DNA of 64,000 nt from NCBI RefSeq assembly GCF_910592395.1, contig NC_088309.1, forward strand, positions 15,006,599 through 15,070,598, read 5' to 3'. Positions within the stretch are counted from its first letter, which is position 1. The number at the start of each line of letters is the position of its first letter. This DNA is from Lineus longissimus. Taxonomy: Eukaryota > Nemertea > Pilidiophora > Heteronemertea > Lineidae. A program made the position numbers and the translations under genes. Shown in pieces: positions 55,246 to 64,000 of this stretch. The notes under the pieces were generated by a model. That model worked only from the letters and a program-made list of their open reading frames with translations. It made no database searches and was not told the origin of the DNA.

Positions 55246-57341
55246 GCTCTCCGGGAATGGAAAGCAGTAAAACGAGTAAGCACACCTTAATACTCTGAAT
55301 GTGGGAACAGCAAGTGCTTTCCTGGACTTGAAATGTGCCAACGACTCCTCTTGCAATAACCAACAACAGTTGATCTGTAAAAAAAGAGAAGAGAAATTAA
55401 CACTGACTGAATAAAAAAGGGTGACATAGACGGGGAAATGTACACCACCGGATACAGTCTGTGCTTGATCAGGCATCGGTCAGATGATATCCTGAACAAG
55501 GCATCTATGGAAGCAAATCCAGAAAGAGACTTAACCTTCGAAGGGCACACTTATTACTCAGTGAAAAGTCAGTCCTGTGGGCTGTTTTCCAATTCAAAAT
55601 AAAAGTGTAACCTCTTTAAATTAGTCTCACAGACTGAACCATAACACTCAACAGCCAACCGTGCCCACATGATGTGAGCCGAGAGCTGGGCTTAAAGATG
55701 AACGAGTGGTGTACCACATTTTGAAAATTGTCTATCGTCTACGACATGTGACAGAACAGGATCTAGTGGACTTAATGATGAGGTACTATCAAATAAGGTG
55801 TCCATCAAATGAATCATGAGGGCCTGTTGAGTTATACTCTAAGCCTGTCCTATAGGGCTGGGCTATGGTTTTTGTCTTTTTTACAGCTACAGTACAGCCA
55901 TGCACAGCGCAGTGTACAGACAAGACAGTACAGGATTGCAAACCAAAAACATGAGCATTGCTGCGTAACGAAACTGCAGTGGGATTCATACTACGATGTC
56001 ATAATGTGACTTTCAAAATAATTGTAAACAAACGTAAATGGCGAAATTTGTTGCAAAATTGCCATCCACAACAACTCAGGGACCGTAGCCAAAATGGCCG
56101 ACGGCGAATTCTCCGGTCGCTAGCGCAGTCCATAAACAAGCATTAATTTTACCAACTTTGGGCGCAAGCTTGGTCATCAAAGTTACAGAACTGTTAGAAA
56201 TACATCCAAACAACATATATATACAGTTAGAAGTGCATAAAAATCCCGTTTCAACCTCCGGGCGCTACCTTTTTTTCTCCGCCACACGCCGGGCCCTACC
56301 GGTCGTTATTTAGTGCGACCGCCACCAGAGTGTTTATCACGATCTTTCGCCGTTTTAATTGCGCGTTTTAGGCAGATTAATCAATTATTACATGCATGCA
56401 TTATATATCACCGAAATGATAATTGGGTAGGCTATTTGAAACTAAGTTCAGATATTATTTTTGATCTTTGAATTGAATTTAGGCGAGTGATTTTTGACAC
56501 CCGGACGACATATCAGGACTTGCAAAATTCACGCGAGATCGCTTGCTTCATCGGCACGTTTGAAAACCGAATTTCACAAATTCTACAAATATTTATCACA
56601 TACCATATGTATCACCACAAAGGTAACTCTCTAGACTATTTGAAACCAAGTTCAGATACTTATTTTCACAAAAATTCGAAGCTATGCAAGCGATTTTTCA
56701 GTGGTAGAGATCGACGGAAACAAATTTCTCGCTCTAAAATGACATGAGACGAGCACCAACTTTCGCTAATTTGTGCACAAAATTTCCGCAATATTATAAA
56801 AAACTATCGATAAATCTGAATTATATAGACTCTTCTCAGTACCTAAACAAATTTCAGGTACATGGTCATGTTGATTAAAAGAGTATCAACCGATTGAACA
56901 TGAGAAAGTTCACTCATCTTCATTGAAGCAGCGACTACCGCCATTTTTAAATGGTGGCATCTCTTCTGTCGATCGGCCAATCAGCGGCACTGCTTGCAAA
57001 AAGTTGAGCCACCGCCAAATTTGAAATCGCCAAAATTCAGTCAATGTGCCTGCAGCGCCAACTGGCGGTGAAAACTATATTAATTCCATTAAAAGTAAAA
57101 AATTAAAAAATATTAAAAAATATTCAGCCACATTTGAAAACAATATTTGCTCTGTGGACCGAGGTAAAAAGGGAAAGAAATCTAAACGCGAAATGACCTC
57201 ATTCTCTTAATACAGGTCGGATCGCGCTGATTTTTCGTGTTTTGAGTTCACCTTGGGCAACTCCTAATTTAGCACCGTCAACGAAGTGGCTAGGCCTTCC
57301 CAATCAGAAATGTCCAATTTTGTCCACAGATGGGTCCCTAG

Positions 57342-57371
57342 ATGGATGGATGGATGGATGGATGGATGGAT
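57342..57371 (+). repeat. (GATG)n microsatellite
   Basis: GATGGATGGATGGATGGATG run near the right terminus of the element ending at 57,437. Confidence 0.95.
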
Positions 57372-57439
57372 TGCAGGACGGACACCATTTGAACAGCTAT
57401 TCTACTAGCTCCGCTGACTTTGTCAGCTGAGCTAAAAAT

Positions 57440-58000
57440 TAAAACGGTGCAAAATGTCTCGTTGGGAAATTTTTTCTTTTCATTTTCCGATTTTTCAAAG
57501 GTCAGAGGATCCGAATGCCAATGGATGAATAAACTAAGCGTGGCCTTATCATTTATGGTGGTCCCCATAGAGACAAACCAACCATGATGCCATGTGAAAG
57601 AAGACCTACATGTATTTAAGTAACAATGATAAATTGTCCCATGATTCTTCCAATATATTTTTTTCAGACAGACACTGTACAGTATTAAATACTGTAAACC
57701 ATGAAATTCTCACGGGTGTTTTAATCTTATAGCCTTTGCAGTGCAACACCATCTAATAATACAATACACAATGTACTGCACATGTACCAGACATTATTGC
57801 CAGACACGAGTCTGACTCGTGTCCCCAAAATTAGCCAGCTAAACATTTTAGTCTGTAGTCTAGGATCCTGTACAGCCAAGAGCACAAAAACTTGAAGTTT
57901 TCAATATCAAAATTTGCTTCACAATCGATGAGCGACCTGCTTATTTGATTTACTGAGAATCGGTCACCATTTTTGTAGATAACTATAAGAATCCAGGTTT
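57440..58000. other. No recognisable gene
   Basis: AT-rich intergenic DNA. Contains a short inverted motif GACACGAGTCTGACTCGTGTCC at 57,802 (not extended). Confidence 0.45.
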
Positions 58001-58004
58001 TTTT

Positions 58005-61000
58005 TTAAATAACAAGGCCAAATACAGAGTTCTGAAAATGCATCTGTGTCAACATTTGGTGAATGCACTTGATCCTAGCACTATAGTCAGGCACCTGCTT
58101 GCACTCTACATTAAGAACAAAGTATCCTGGATATTGGTGCAAGTACCAAATATGATCAGGAACCTTTCGACGAACTGAGCTTTCACAAATAAGCTCGCCT
58201 GTTACTAAATCACTTATGGAAGATGTTGTATTCAACATGTCCTGTACCTTCAACTCCTCTGAATCTTGACTATCATCACGCCATGTGCTGACATCCTTTG
58301 GGTCTACAAACTGGATTTGACCATTTGTGTAAGAATGTATGACTGGACTCTCATGGTCCACAAGCTCGTCATCAACATTTGAATGGTTTTCAATGCTGGT
58401 CAGCAGATATCCGATGAACTTTTTGCCTCTCCATTACCCATGTTGACTAACACAACAGCGCACATTCCAGGCTCTGAGCCATACGGTAGGTCCTTAGATG
58501 TAACCTTGCCCTGTGAAGCTGTGGCAAAAAAAGAAGTTCAATCAATATCTGCATAAAGCCCAATTTTAACACTCCGCGCGCTTGATTGGGAACGTTAACA
58601 TAGAAAATGAAATGGCCAGGGCCATTGTGCTCACCTCATGTGGAGGAAAGATGGATAAAGAGCATGGTCTTGTGTCATGTAGTGTTAGGTTTGATGTAGG
58701 TCCAAGCAATTACAATTTCCCCAAAATGGCCAATTTACAGTACATTCGACCTCTGTGACCTTGAAAAGTAGGTCAAATCAAAGAAGACCCGGGTGACACA
58801 TTGAATGGTTGTTAGAATTAGATGTACCTATGATATAAAATGGGTGCCAATCGGGCAAGTCATTACTAGGAATAATGGCATTTTGAAGAATTTAGGATTT
58901 GGCCCCCTCCCTGGAGGCCAAACGGCAAATCAGATCGCACCAAACTTCGGTACCTGAGATCACCTGACCAAGGGGTACATGTGTACTTAATTTGTGATCA
59001 ATAGTCATTGCAGTTAAGAAACGTGCCATTGTTACGGCCTGACGGCGAATTTACGCCATTTGACCTCTGTGACCTTGACAAGAAGGTTAAATTAAAAACC
59101 TGTGTGACATATACTGTATGGTGGTTAGATGTACCCATGATATCAAATTGGTGGCAATCGGGCAAGAAGTTAAGGAATAATCACATTTTTAAGGTTTTTG
59201 GATTTTGCCCCCTGGTGGTCAAGTGGTGAATCATATTGGACCAAACTTCGGTCCCTGAGATCAGCTGACTAAGGGGTAAATGTGTACCAAATTTGGTATC
59301 AATAGTCATTGCAGTTTAGAAACGTGCCATCGTTACATCCTAACGGCCAATTTACACCATTTGACCTCTGTGACCTTGAAAAGGAGGTCAAATCAAAAAC
59401 CCGGAGGATATATGATGCACCTTTGCTAGAAGTACCTACCATATTTTTTTCAAAATTTCCCGACTACTATTGAGGGAGATATTGCATATTTTCACTTTTA
59501 ACGTTTGGCCCCCTGGTGGCCAAACCATGAAACGAATCGGACCGAAACTTTGTCTCCCAGGTGTCATTACATAAGGGTACATGTGTACCAAGTTTCAACT
59601 CAATAGCTCTAACAGTTACGAAACGTGCCCTGCTAACGGACGACGGACGACGACGACGACGACGACGACGCCGACGCCGACGACGACGACGACGACGACG
59701 ACGACGCCGACGACGACGACGACGACGACGGAAGACGGACGCCACGGTATGGGATAAGCTCACCTCTGCTAAGAGGTGAGCTAACAATGGTCGATTTGGT
59801 CAGTGGTTGCATTTGAATGAATCATTTTCGAGAAGGCCTCAACGGGATGTGTATGTCTCCTACATTCCAGGAGCAGCAGGGCCAACTAGAAACCTGTAAA
59901 ACAATAAATCATCATGACAAGTGACAAGGGTTACGTAACGTATACGTTTAACCGCCACGTTCACATTCAAGCGCCGCATTCAAATGGGTTTCAAGAATCT
60001 TATCTTAGGTTCTTACTTGTTGCATATTGCCTTGACTTAGGTTCAGAAAAAATGTGCTAGCATGAAAATTACTGGACCGAAACGTAATATCTTTGGAGTT
60101 TGGGCACATTTTTCTTCCAGAAAAATTCTCCAACTACTGGTACCAGTGGTTTGGGGTAGGCCTATATGATGCGGGAAATATGCGGTTGTGTTTTTTCTGG
60201 GCCACCCTGTGTATGATGCACCATTGCTAGAAGTGAATCCCATATTTTTTTCTTCACATTTTTCGGACCAGTATTAATTGAGCAATAGCATATTATCATT
60301 TTTGACGTTTGGCCTGCAGGTGGCTAAACTGGAGATCCTGACGCCACAATTCAGTCTCTGATCCGAGTCTGAACAGGGATCCCCAAGGGGTACATTTGTA
60401 TCAAATTTGAGACCTCTGGCATAAGCGGTTACAAAATGAAACTGATAGATCAACAAGGGTAACTGGGCGAGGTCAAATCTAAAAGTTAACTATGTGGTAA
60501 CCCCAGGTGTTAACTTATAGTTCCACTAATCCCTGAATTTGACCTCCAACCGGGAGTTTAGTTAACCCATGGTTAACTACAAGTTAACCCTAAAGTTCAC
60601 ACTGAGATGACACCAGAGTCACTCTGGTGTTCCATTAAACCCAGGAAATCATCCAGAGTTAGCGAAAATGCACTACTGTTCATGTACATCAGGTGTTAAC
60701 CGCCTGGCAGTTAACTACGAGTCAAAACTGAGGGAAGTCAAATATTAGAGTTAGGGTTTGCAGCCATCTTTGATGTACCACAGCCACAAATTCTTTCCCA
60801 GGGAAGGGAGAAAACTTCATCAGAACCCCAGCTTTTTGTTGTGAACTCAAAAATACATCTTATTCCAGTATGCACTCCAACGTTCTGTGCTGTTCGTTGC
60901 ATTGATGTACATGGAACAGGTTCACTGAATCCTACCAGGAAGTGTTAACTTAGAGTTGAAAAAGTGTCATCTCTGTGTCAACTTGTTGTTAACTAATAGT

Positions 61001-61560
61001 TAATCTGTAGTGTAGCTCGGGTTAAGGGTTAAGGGTTTAGTTTAACTTAACTTTTCAGGGTTACACTTGTGTAATCTCGGTGTCAGAGTTAACTTTTATA
61101 TTTGACCTCACCCACTGTGTCATAAAGACTATTAGGCTCACAGCCACAGGTGAGCCTAAATTTTTGAATCATACTTACGCAATAAAGTAGGCTTTGGTGA
61201 CATCCATGACAGAGATGATTCGGAATAGGAGAATTCCTTCCCTTTGATAATGCTGAAAGCATTGTCCCATTCTTCACCATCAACTGACAGCTTAAAGTCA
61301 AATGCATCTAAACATGCTTCTTTTATTTTTGCCTCAAATAATGACTGCTCCATATCAATCGAATCATTCTGAAAGCGGTAAGTTGGGACATCTTCTACTC
61401 TTCCATCTGCATTGAGACGATCAGGATGATTGGTGATGAACTTCAACTTAATTGGTACAGCAGGATCACAAAATATTGGGGCAGCCGTCGACCTAACCCG
61501 TCTTGCAGGGACCTTGATTTTTGTCAAAAATGCTCTCTCTTGATACGATATAATCCAGAA
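58005..61560 (-). CDS. Unrecognised two-exon gene, frameshift in second exon
   Basis: Minus-strand exons 61560-61179 (acceptor TTGCAG before it, so earlier exons exist outside or are lost) and 58518-58005. The junction phase (1) fits: codon C-CT. Exon 1 has KIKVPARRVRSTAAPIFCD, then IKLKFITNHPDR, VPTYRFQNDSIDMEQSLFE and FSYSESSLSWMSPKP. Exon 2 has YGSEPGMCAVVLVNMGNGEA; an A-run near 58,425 is one A short, shifting the frame; then FIGYLLTSIENHSNVDDELV to a stop at 58005. I do not recognise the family. The intron contains Helentron-like copy B and a MITE. No transposon hallmark is seen in the protein. Confidence 0.6.
58604..59787. mobile_element. Helentron-like element, copy B
   Basis: Near-identical to copy A at 3617 from ATGAAATGGCCAGGGCCATT to AAGAGGTGAGCTAA, including the three 300-bp units and the (GAC)n run. 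Small differences include three extra bases (GAA) near 58,887. The high identity suggests recent spread. Confidence 0.7.
59638..59738. repeat. (GAC)n microsatellite inside copy B
   Basis: GAC/GCC repeats, longer than in copy A. Confidence 0.9.
60200..60462. mobile_element. Degenerate Helentron-like fragment
   Basis: CCCCAAGGGGTACATTTGTA, TTTGGCCTGCAGGTGGCTAA and ATAAGCGGTTACAAAATG match the internal unit. Adjoins the MITE at 60465. Confidence 0.45.
60465..61113. mobile_element. 649-bp MITE, ACT duplication, GGG(C/T)GAGGTCAAAT TIRs
   Basis: Left GGGCGAGGTCAAATCTAAAA and inverted right GGGTGAGGTCAAATATAAAA, both followed by GTTAACT. ACT flanks at 60462-60464 and 61114-61116. The interior has many AGTTAACT copies. 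It lies in the intron of the unrecognised minus-strand gene. TIR start and duplication match the MITE at 4979. Confidence 0.88.
61130..61155. repeat. Helentron-like terminus with hairpin
   Basis: AGGCTCACAGCCACAGGTGA then GCCTAAAT, comparable to the right terminus of copy C. Confidence 0.4.
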
Positions 61561-61605
61561 CTGCAAGTGAAAAGATACAATAATTATAAATACAGTTCAG
61601 ATAGA

Positions 61606-61640
61606 ATGAAATGGTCCATGACCATGTGCTTACCTATAAG
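61606..61640. repeat. Diverged Helentron-like hairpin terminus
   Basis: GAATGAAATGGTCCATGACC followed by ATGTGCTTACCT, comparable to the left end of copies A, B and C. Confidence 0.45.
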
Positions 61641-61865
61641 TTGTCCAAGGACATGGACTGGAGCGAGGAGCAAAGCAAGAAAGTTCTTATTTACAAAGCC
61701 TATGCTGACTTAGTGGCTTTTGTTTTCAATTTTAAAATAAGAACTACGAGTATGTTGACTCCTTCAATCTTGTACTGTTCTTTAAACATGTTAAATGTTC
61801 TGCCAAGGACGATGGTTTCAATAGTGATACTTGTGACATGAGTAAGGAGGCAAAAGAGGAGAATG

Positions 61866-62840
61866 TATGGCAAGCCAAAGCGGAATTTATTCAAGACTTT
61901 AGAATTACCATTCAAGAAGTTAAATATAAGTTCAAGAAGGAAATATATGTTCAAGACTAAAATATGTTCAACCTTGAATCAAATGTTTTCAACCTTGAAT
62001 AAAATATGTTCAACCTTGAATAAAATATGTTCAACCTTGAATAAAATATGTTCAACCTTGAATAAAATATGTTCAACCTTGAATAAAATATGTCCAACCT
62101 TGAACAAAATATATTCAACCTTGAACAAAATATATTCAAGACTCAGGTGACCATATTCAAGACGCACGTGACCACAAAATTGATGACGTAGTTGCTCATG
62201 TTTTGATGCTTTACGGACTTTCCCGAACCCGCGTCCGGACTTTCCCGAACCCATGGTACTTGTGTTGCGTATGGAGCTCGAATTGTTCGCACGAGGTTTT
62301 GACACATGGTTGTACACGTACCTAGCCGCCTACACCTGACATGTACTGTAATCCTACACATCATGACATGGATGCCGAGTGAATGTCAGAGTCGATACAT
62401 GTTTCACAGACATATCAGGCAAATTATAGGTTCAAAATGCGCAATGCCTCTCACCTTTCATTCTTAAGGCCGACACCACTGTATCGGATTCTCGTTGTCT
62501 TTTGACATGTTTGAGTGTTTAGGCTATACAGGCAACCAATCATGTCGTGAAACAGAACGCATCAGAAGTACCACAGATTCTACGTCATCAATTTTGTGGT
62601 CACGTGCGTCTTGAATATGGTCACGTGAGTCTTGAATATATTTTGTTCAAGGTTGAATATATTTTGTTCAAGGTTGGACATATTTTATTCAAGGTTGAAC
62701 ATATTTTATTCAAGGTTGAAAACATTTGATTCAAGGTTGAACATATTTTAGTCTTGAACATATTTCCTTCTTGAACTTATATTTAACTTCTTGAATGGTA
62801 ATTCTAAAGTCTTGAATAAATTCCGCTTTGTCTTGCCATA
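61866..62840. mobile_element. Foldback element with tandem-repeat arms, 6-bp duplication
   Basis: Arms start TATGGCAAGCCAAAGCGGAA (left) and end TTCCGCTTTGTCTTGCCATA (right), followed inward by TTATTCAAGACTTTAGAATT in both. The left arm has eight CAACCTTGAA repeats of 21-bp period, the right arm five. AGAATG flanks both sides (61860-61865, 62841-62846). The spacer of about 390 bp (62,190-62,580) has two GGACTTTCCCGAACCC copies and no gene. Confidence 0.92.
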
Positions 62841-62899
62841 AGAATGAACCAATAGTTTAAAATCCGAGTTACATGATTTTCAAGATGGCGGCATGTTAT

Positions 62900-63000
62900 T
62901 TGTCATTGGATTACACTGAAAATTAGGAACATTATTATGAGTAAAAAGACACATAACCACAACAAATTTTGTTGCAATCCGATCATTAGTTTGGGAGAAG
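62900..63000. other. No gene recognised
   Basis: Begins with CAAGATGGCGGCATG near 62,881, a MAAC-like start context without a supported continuation. Confidence 0.35.
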
Positions 63001-63008
63001 TTTTTTTA

Positions 63009-63093
63009 CCGGTAAACGTGCCCTGCTAACGGACAACGGACGACGTACGCCACGGCATAGGATAAGCTCACCTCTGCCGAGAGGTGAGCTAAA
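63009..63093. mobile_element. Helentron-like right-end fragment
   Basis: CGTGCCCTGCTAACGGACAA, GCCACGGCATAGGATAAGCT and GAGGTGAGCTAAAAAC match the right end of copies A and B with a short GAC run. Confidence 0.6.
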
Positions 63094-63099
63094 AACTAA

Positions 63100-63970
63100 C
63101 TAAACTAATTTTCCAAACAGTGGTTTTCCCAAACAATTTCAACACAGACTCCTTTTTCTCACAGTCCCTTTTAGTCTTACATGTCTTAGGCACACCTTCA
63201 GCTGCATGTGCATTCCGGAGTCTACCCGATCCCCATCTCCTCTCTGGCTCTACTAGCGCTTTCTCCCAACCATGCCAACCCCATCCCTAGGCATTTACAC
63301 CACTGTTATACCAACAACTCCAGAAAGATGCCACAGTGATTTCTGCTTAGATCAGTTACATGAGGGTCATAGATGATATCTGAGGAGATTTCACCATGGC
63401 ATCTGTCTGGAGAAGTCCGCGTCAAACTTGTACGAATGAAAGCGCCCCCTAATGATGTATCTGGACACTCCATGTTAGTGCCACAGGAATTCCTTTGTTT
63501 TTGCTCACCAAAAGATTAGCAAAGGTTTTGCAATGGCAAATCCATGGAGATGCTGTAAAGTGAGGTATTGACTTCAGAGCCCCCTGGTGGCCGTTTCGGC
63601 TAGGATAATACATTGGATATCTCAAGAGCCATACATAATGCCATAGTGATTCCACCTGTTCTGTGATGTACAAGACAAAGACTGATGATCCTGGATATTT
63701 CAAGTGTCTGGCTATCTGGAGTAAAATTTTGTCAGTCCCTAAAGATGGTTCCAGATAGGTCAAAATGGTGCCCTTCATGGGATCCGTGCCACTTCGCAGA
63801 GGGCAACCATGAAAACCCCTCAGAGTGCCATGGAACTTTTTAGTGCATTTGTTAGAATAAGGAAGAAGGTATAAATCAGTATATCTGAATGTCAAATATC
63901 TATTTGGAGGATTTAGATTTTTGAGCTCATAGTAGGGCTGAAATGGCCAAAGTTCACTGTTCGGGGCCAA
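63100..63970. other. Repeat-like region without a supported gene
   Basis: Contains GCCCCCTGGTGGCC at about 63,580, the block of the Helentron-like units. A 173-codon minus-strand ORF overlaps it but has no recognised domain. Confidence 0.4.
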
Positions 63971-63973
63971 ATA

Positions 63974-64000
63974 TAAAATGAAATGGCCAGGGCCATTGTG
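63974..64000. mobile_element. Start of a further Helentron-like element (copy D), cut by the window end
   Basis: ATAAAATGAAATGGCCAGGG then CCATTGTG, identical to the left end of copies A and B. Confidence 0.65.

Larger units (their letters stand above)
54660..57437 (+). mobile_element. Helentron-like element, AGGCCCAAGGGCCT family, complete
   Basis: Starts AGAGGCCCAAGGGCCTGGCG followed by CTCAGCTG; ends TCAGCTGAGCTAAAAATT after a (GATG)n run at 57342. CTCAGCTGA and TCAGCTGAG are the inverted pair, as GCTCACCT and AGGTGAGC are in copies A and B. No coding region recognised inside the 2.8 kb. Confidence 0.55.

Noticed and set aside
55039-55476. Minus-strand 145-codon ORF
   Set aside because: Covers the tandem repeat at 55163 and has no domain; no splice support.
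56940-57075. Possible solo BEL LTR because of CCGCCA...TGGCGG palindromes
   Set aside because: Only the short palindrome resembles the LTR start; flanking sequence does not match.
61863-62150. ORF with CSTLNKI repeats
   Set aside because: Translation of the 21-bp tandem unit in the foldback arm.
63449-63970. 173-codon minus-strand ORF
   Set aside because: No domain recognised and it overlaps a CCCCCTGGTGGCC repeat block; probably chance within repeat DNA.
1-64000. tRNA or rRNA genes
   Set aside because: No cloverleaf with box A/B or rRNA-like sequence was noticed; a tRNAscan-SE run would decide.

Overview
The window is nuclear DNA from an animal. Coding exons are split by GT-AG introns whose phases match across junctions, there are no operons or ribosome binding sites, and the sequence is dominated by animal-type transposons: CR1-like and I/Nimb-like non-LTR elements, Ty3/Gypsy, BEL/Pao, PIF/Harbinger, a P-element-like transposase, Helentron-like repeats and many MITEs. 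I recognise no single-copy host gene that would fix the species. The repeat style (short hairpin termini next to GCTCACCT, tails ending AGGTGAGCTAAAAA) and the family mix suggest a marine invertebrate, perhaps a lophotrochozoan; this is inference. All genes I can name are transposon genes or members of invertebrate-expanded families.

Layout. 1-6.4 kb: a spliced tyrosine-recombinase-fold gene that enters from the left; an 812-bp MITE sits inside its penultimate recognised coding stretch. 6.4-8.3 kb: a remnant of a C-terminal endonuclease domain and the first coding exon of a small gene. 8.4-12.65 kb: a minus-strand EN-RT-RNase H retrotransposon with two frameshifts. 12.7-16.0 kb: a Harbinger system (DDE transposase on +, MYB-like partner on -). 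16.16-20.37 kb: Helentron-like repeat elements, one with an array of six CTCF-core-like motifs and nuclear-receptor half-sites, plus a MITE. 21.3-26.55 kb: a CR1-like element (esterase ORF1 split by a Harbinger MITE; endonuclease and start of RT), cut off at 26,555.

26.56-41.9 kb: a convergent gene pair. A PHD-finger protein on + and a P-element/THAP9-like transposase on - end 46 bp apart. A 10.7-kb Gypsy element with nearly identical LTRs lies in the last intron of the transposase, 13 bp from its last exon, and carries an extra 235-aa ORF after pol. 42.0-51.1 kb: a second Harbinger pair (MYB-like gene on +, transposase on -). The first exon of the MYB-like gene is split by a complete BEL/Pao element with a perfect 5-bp target duplication; the BEL polyprotein has lost its reverse-transcriptase core by an in-frame deletion.

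51.2-64 kb: MITEs with TA duplications, further Helentron-like copies (one near-identical to the copy at 3.6 kb), an unrecognised two-exon minus-strand gene, a MITE with ACT duplication, and a foldback element with a 6-bp duplication. The window is thus a stratified nest of transposons in which several insertion events can be ordered and pre-insertion reading frames recovered.
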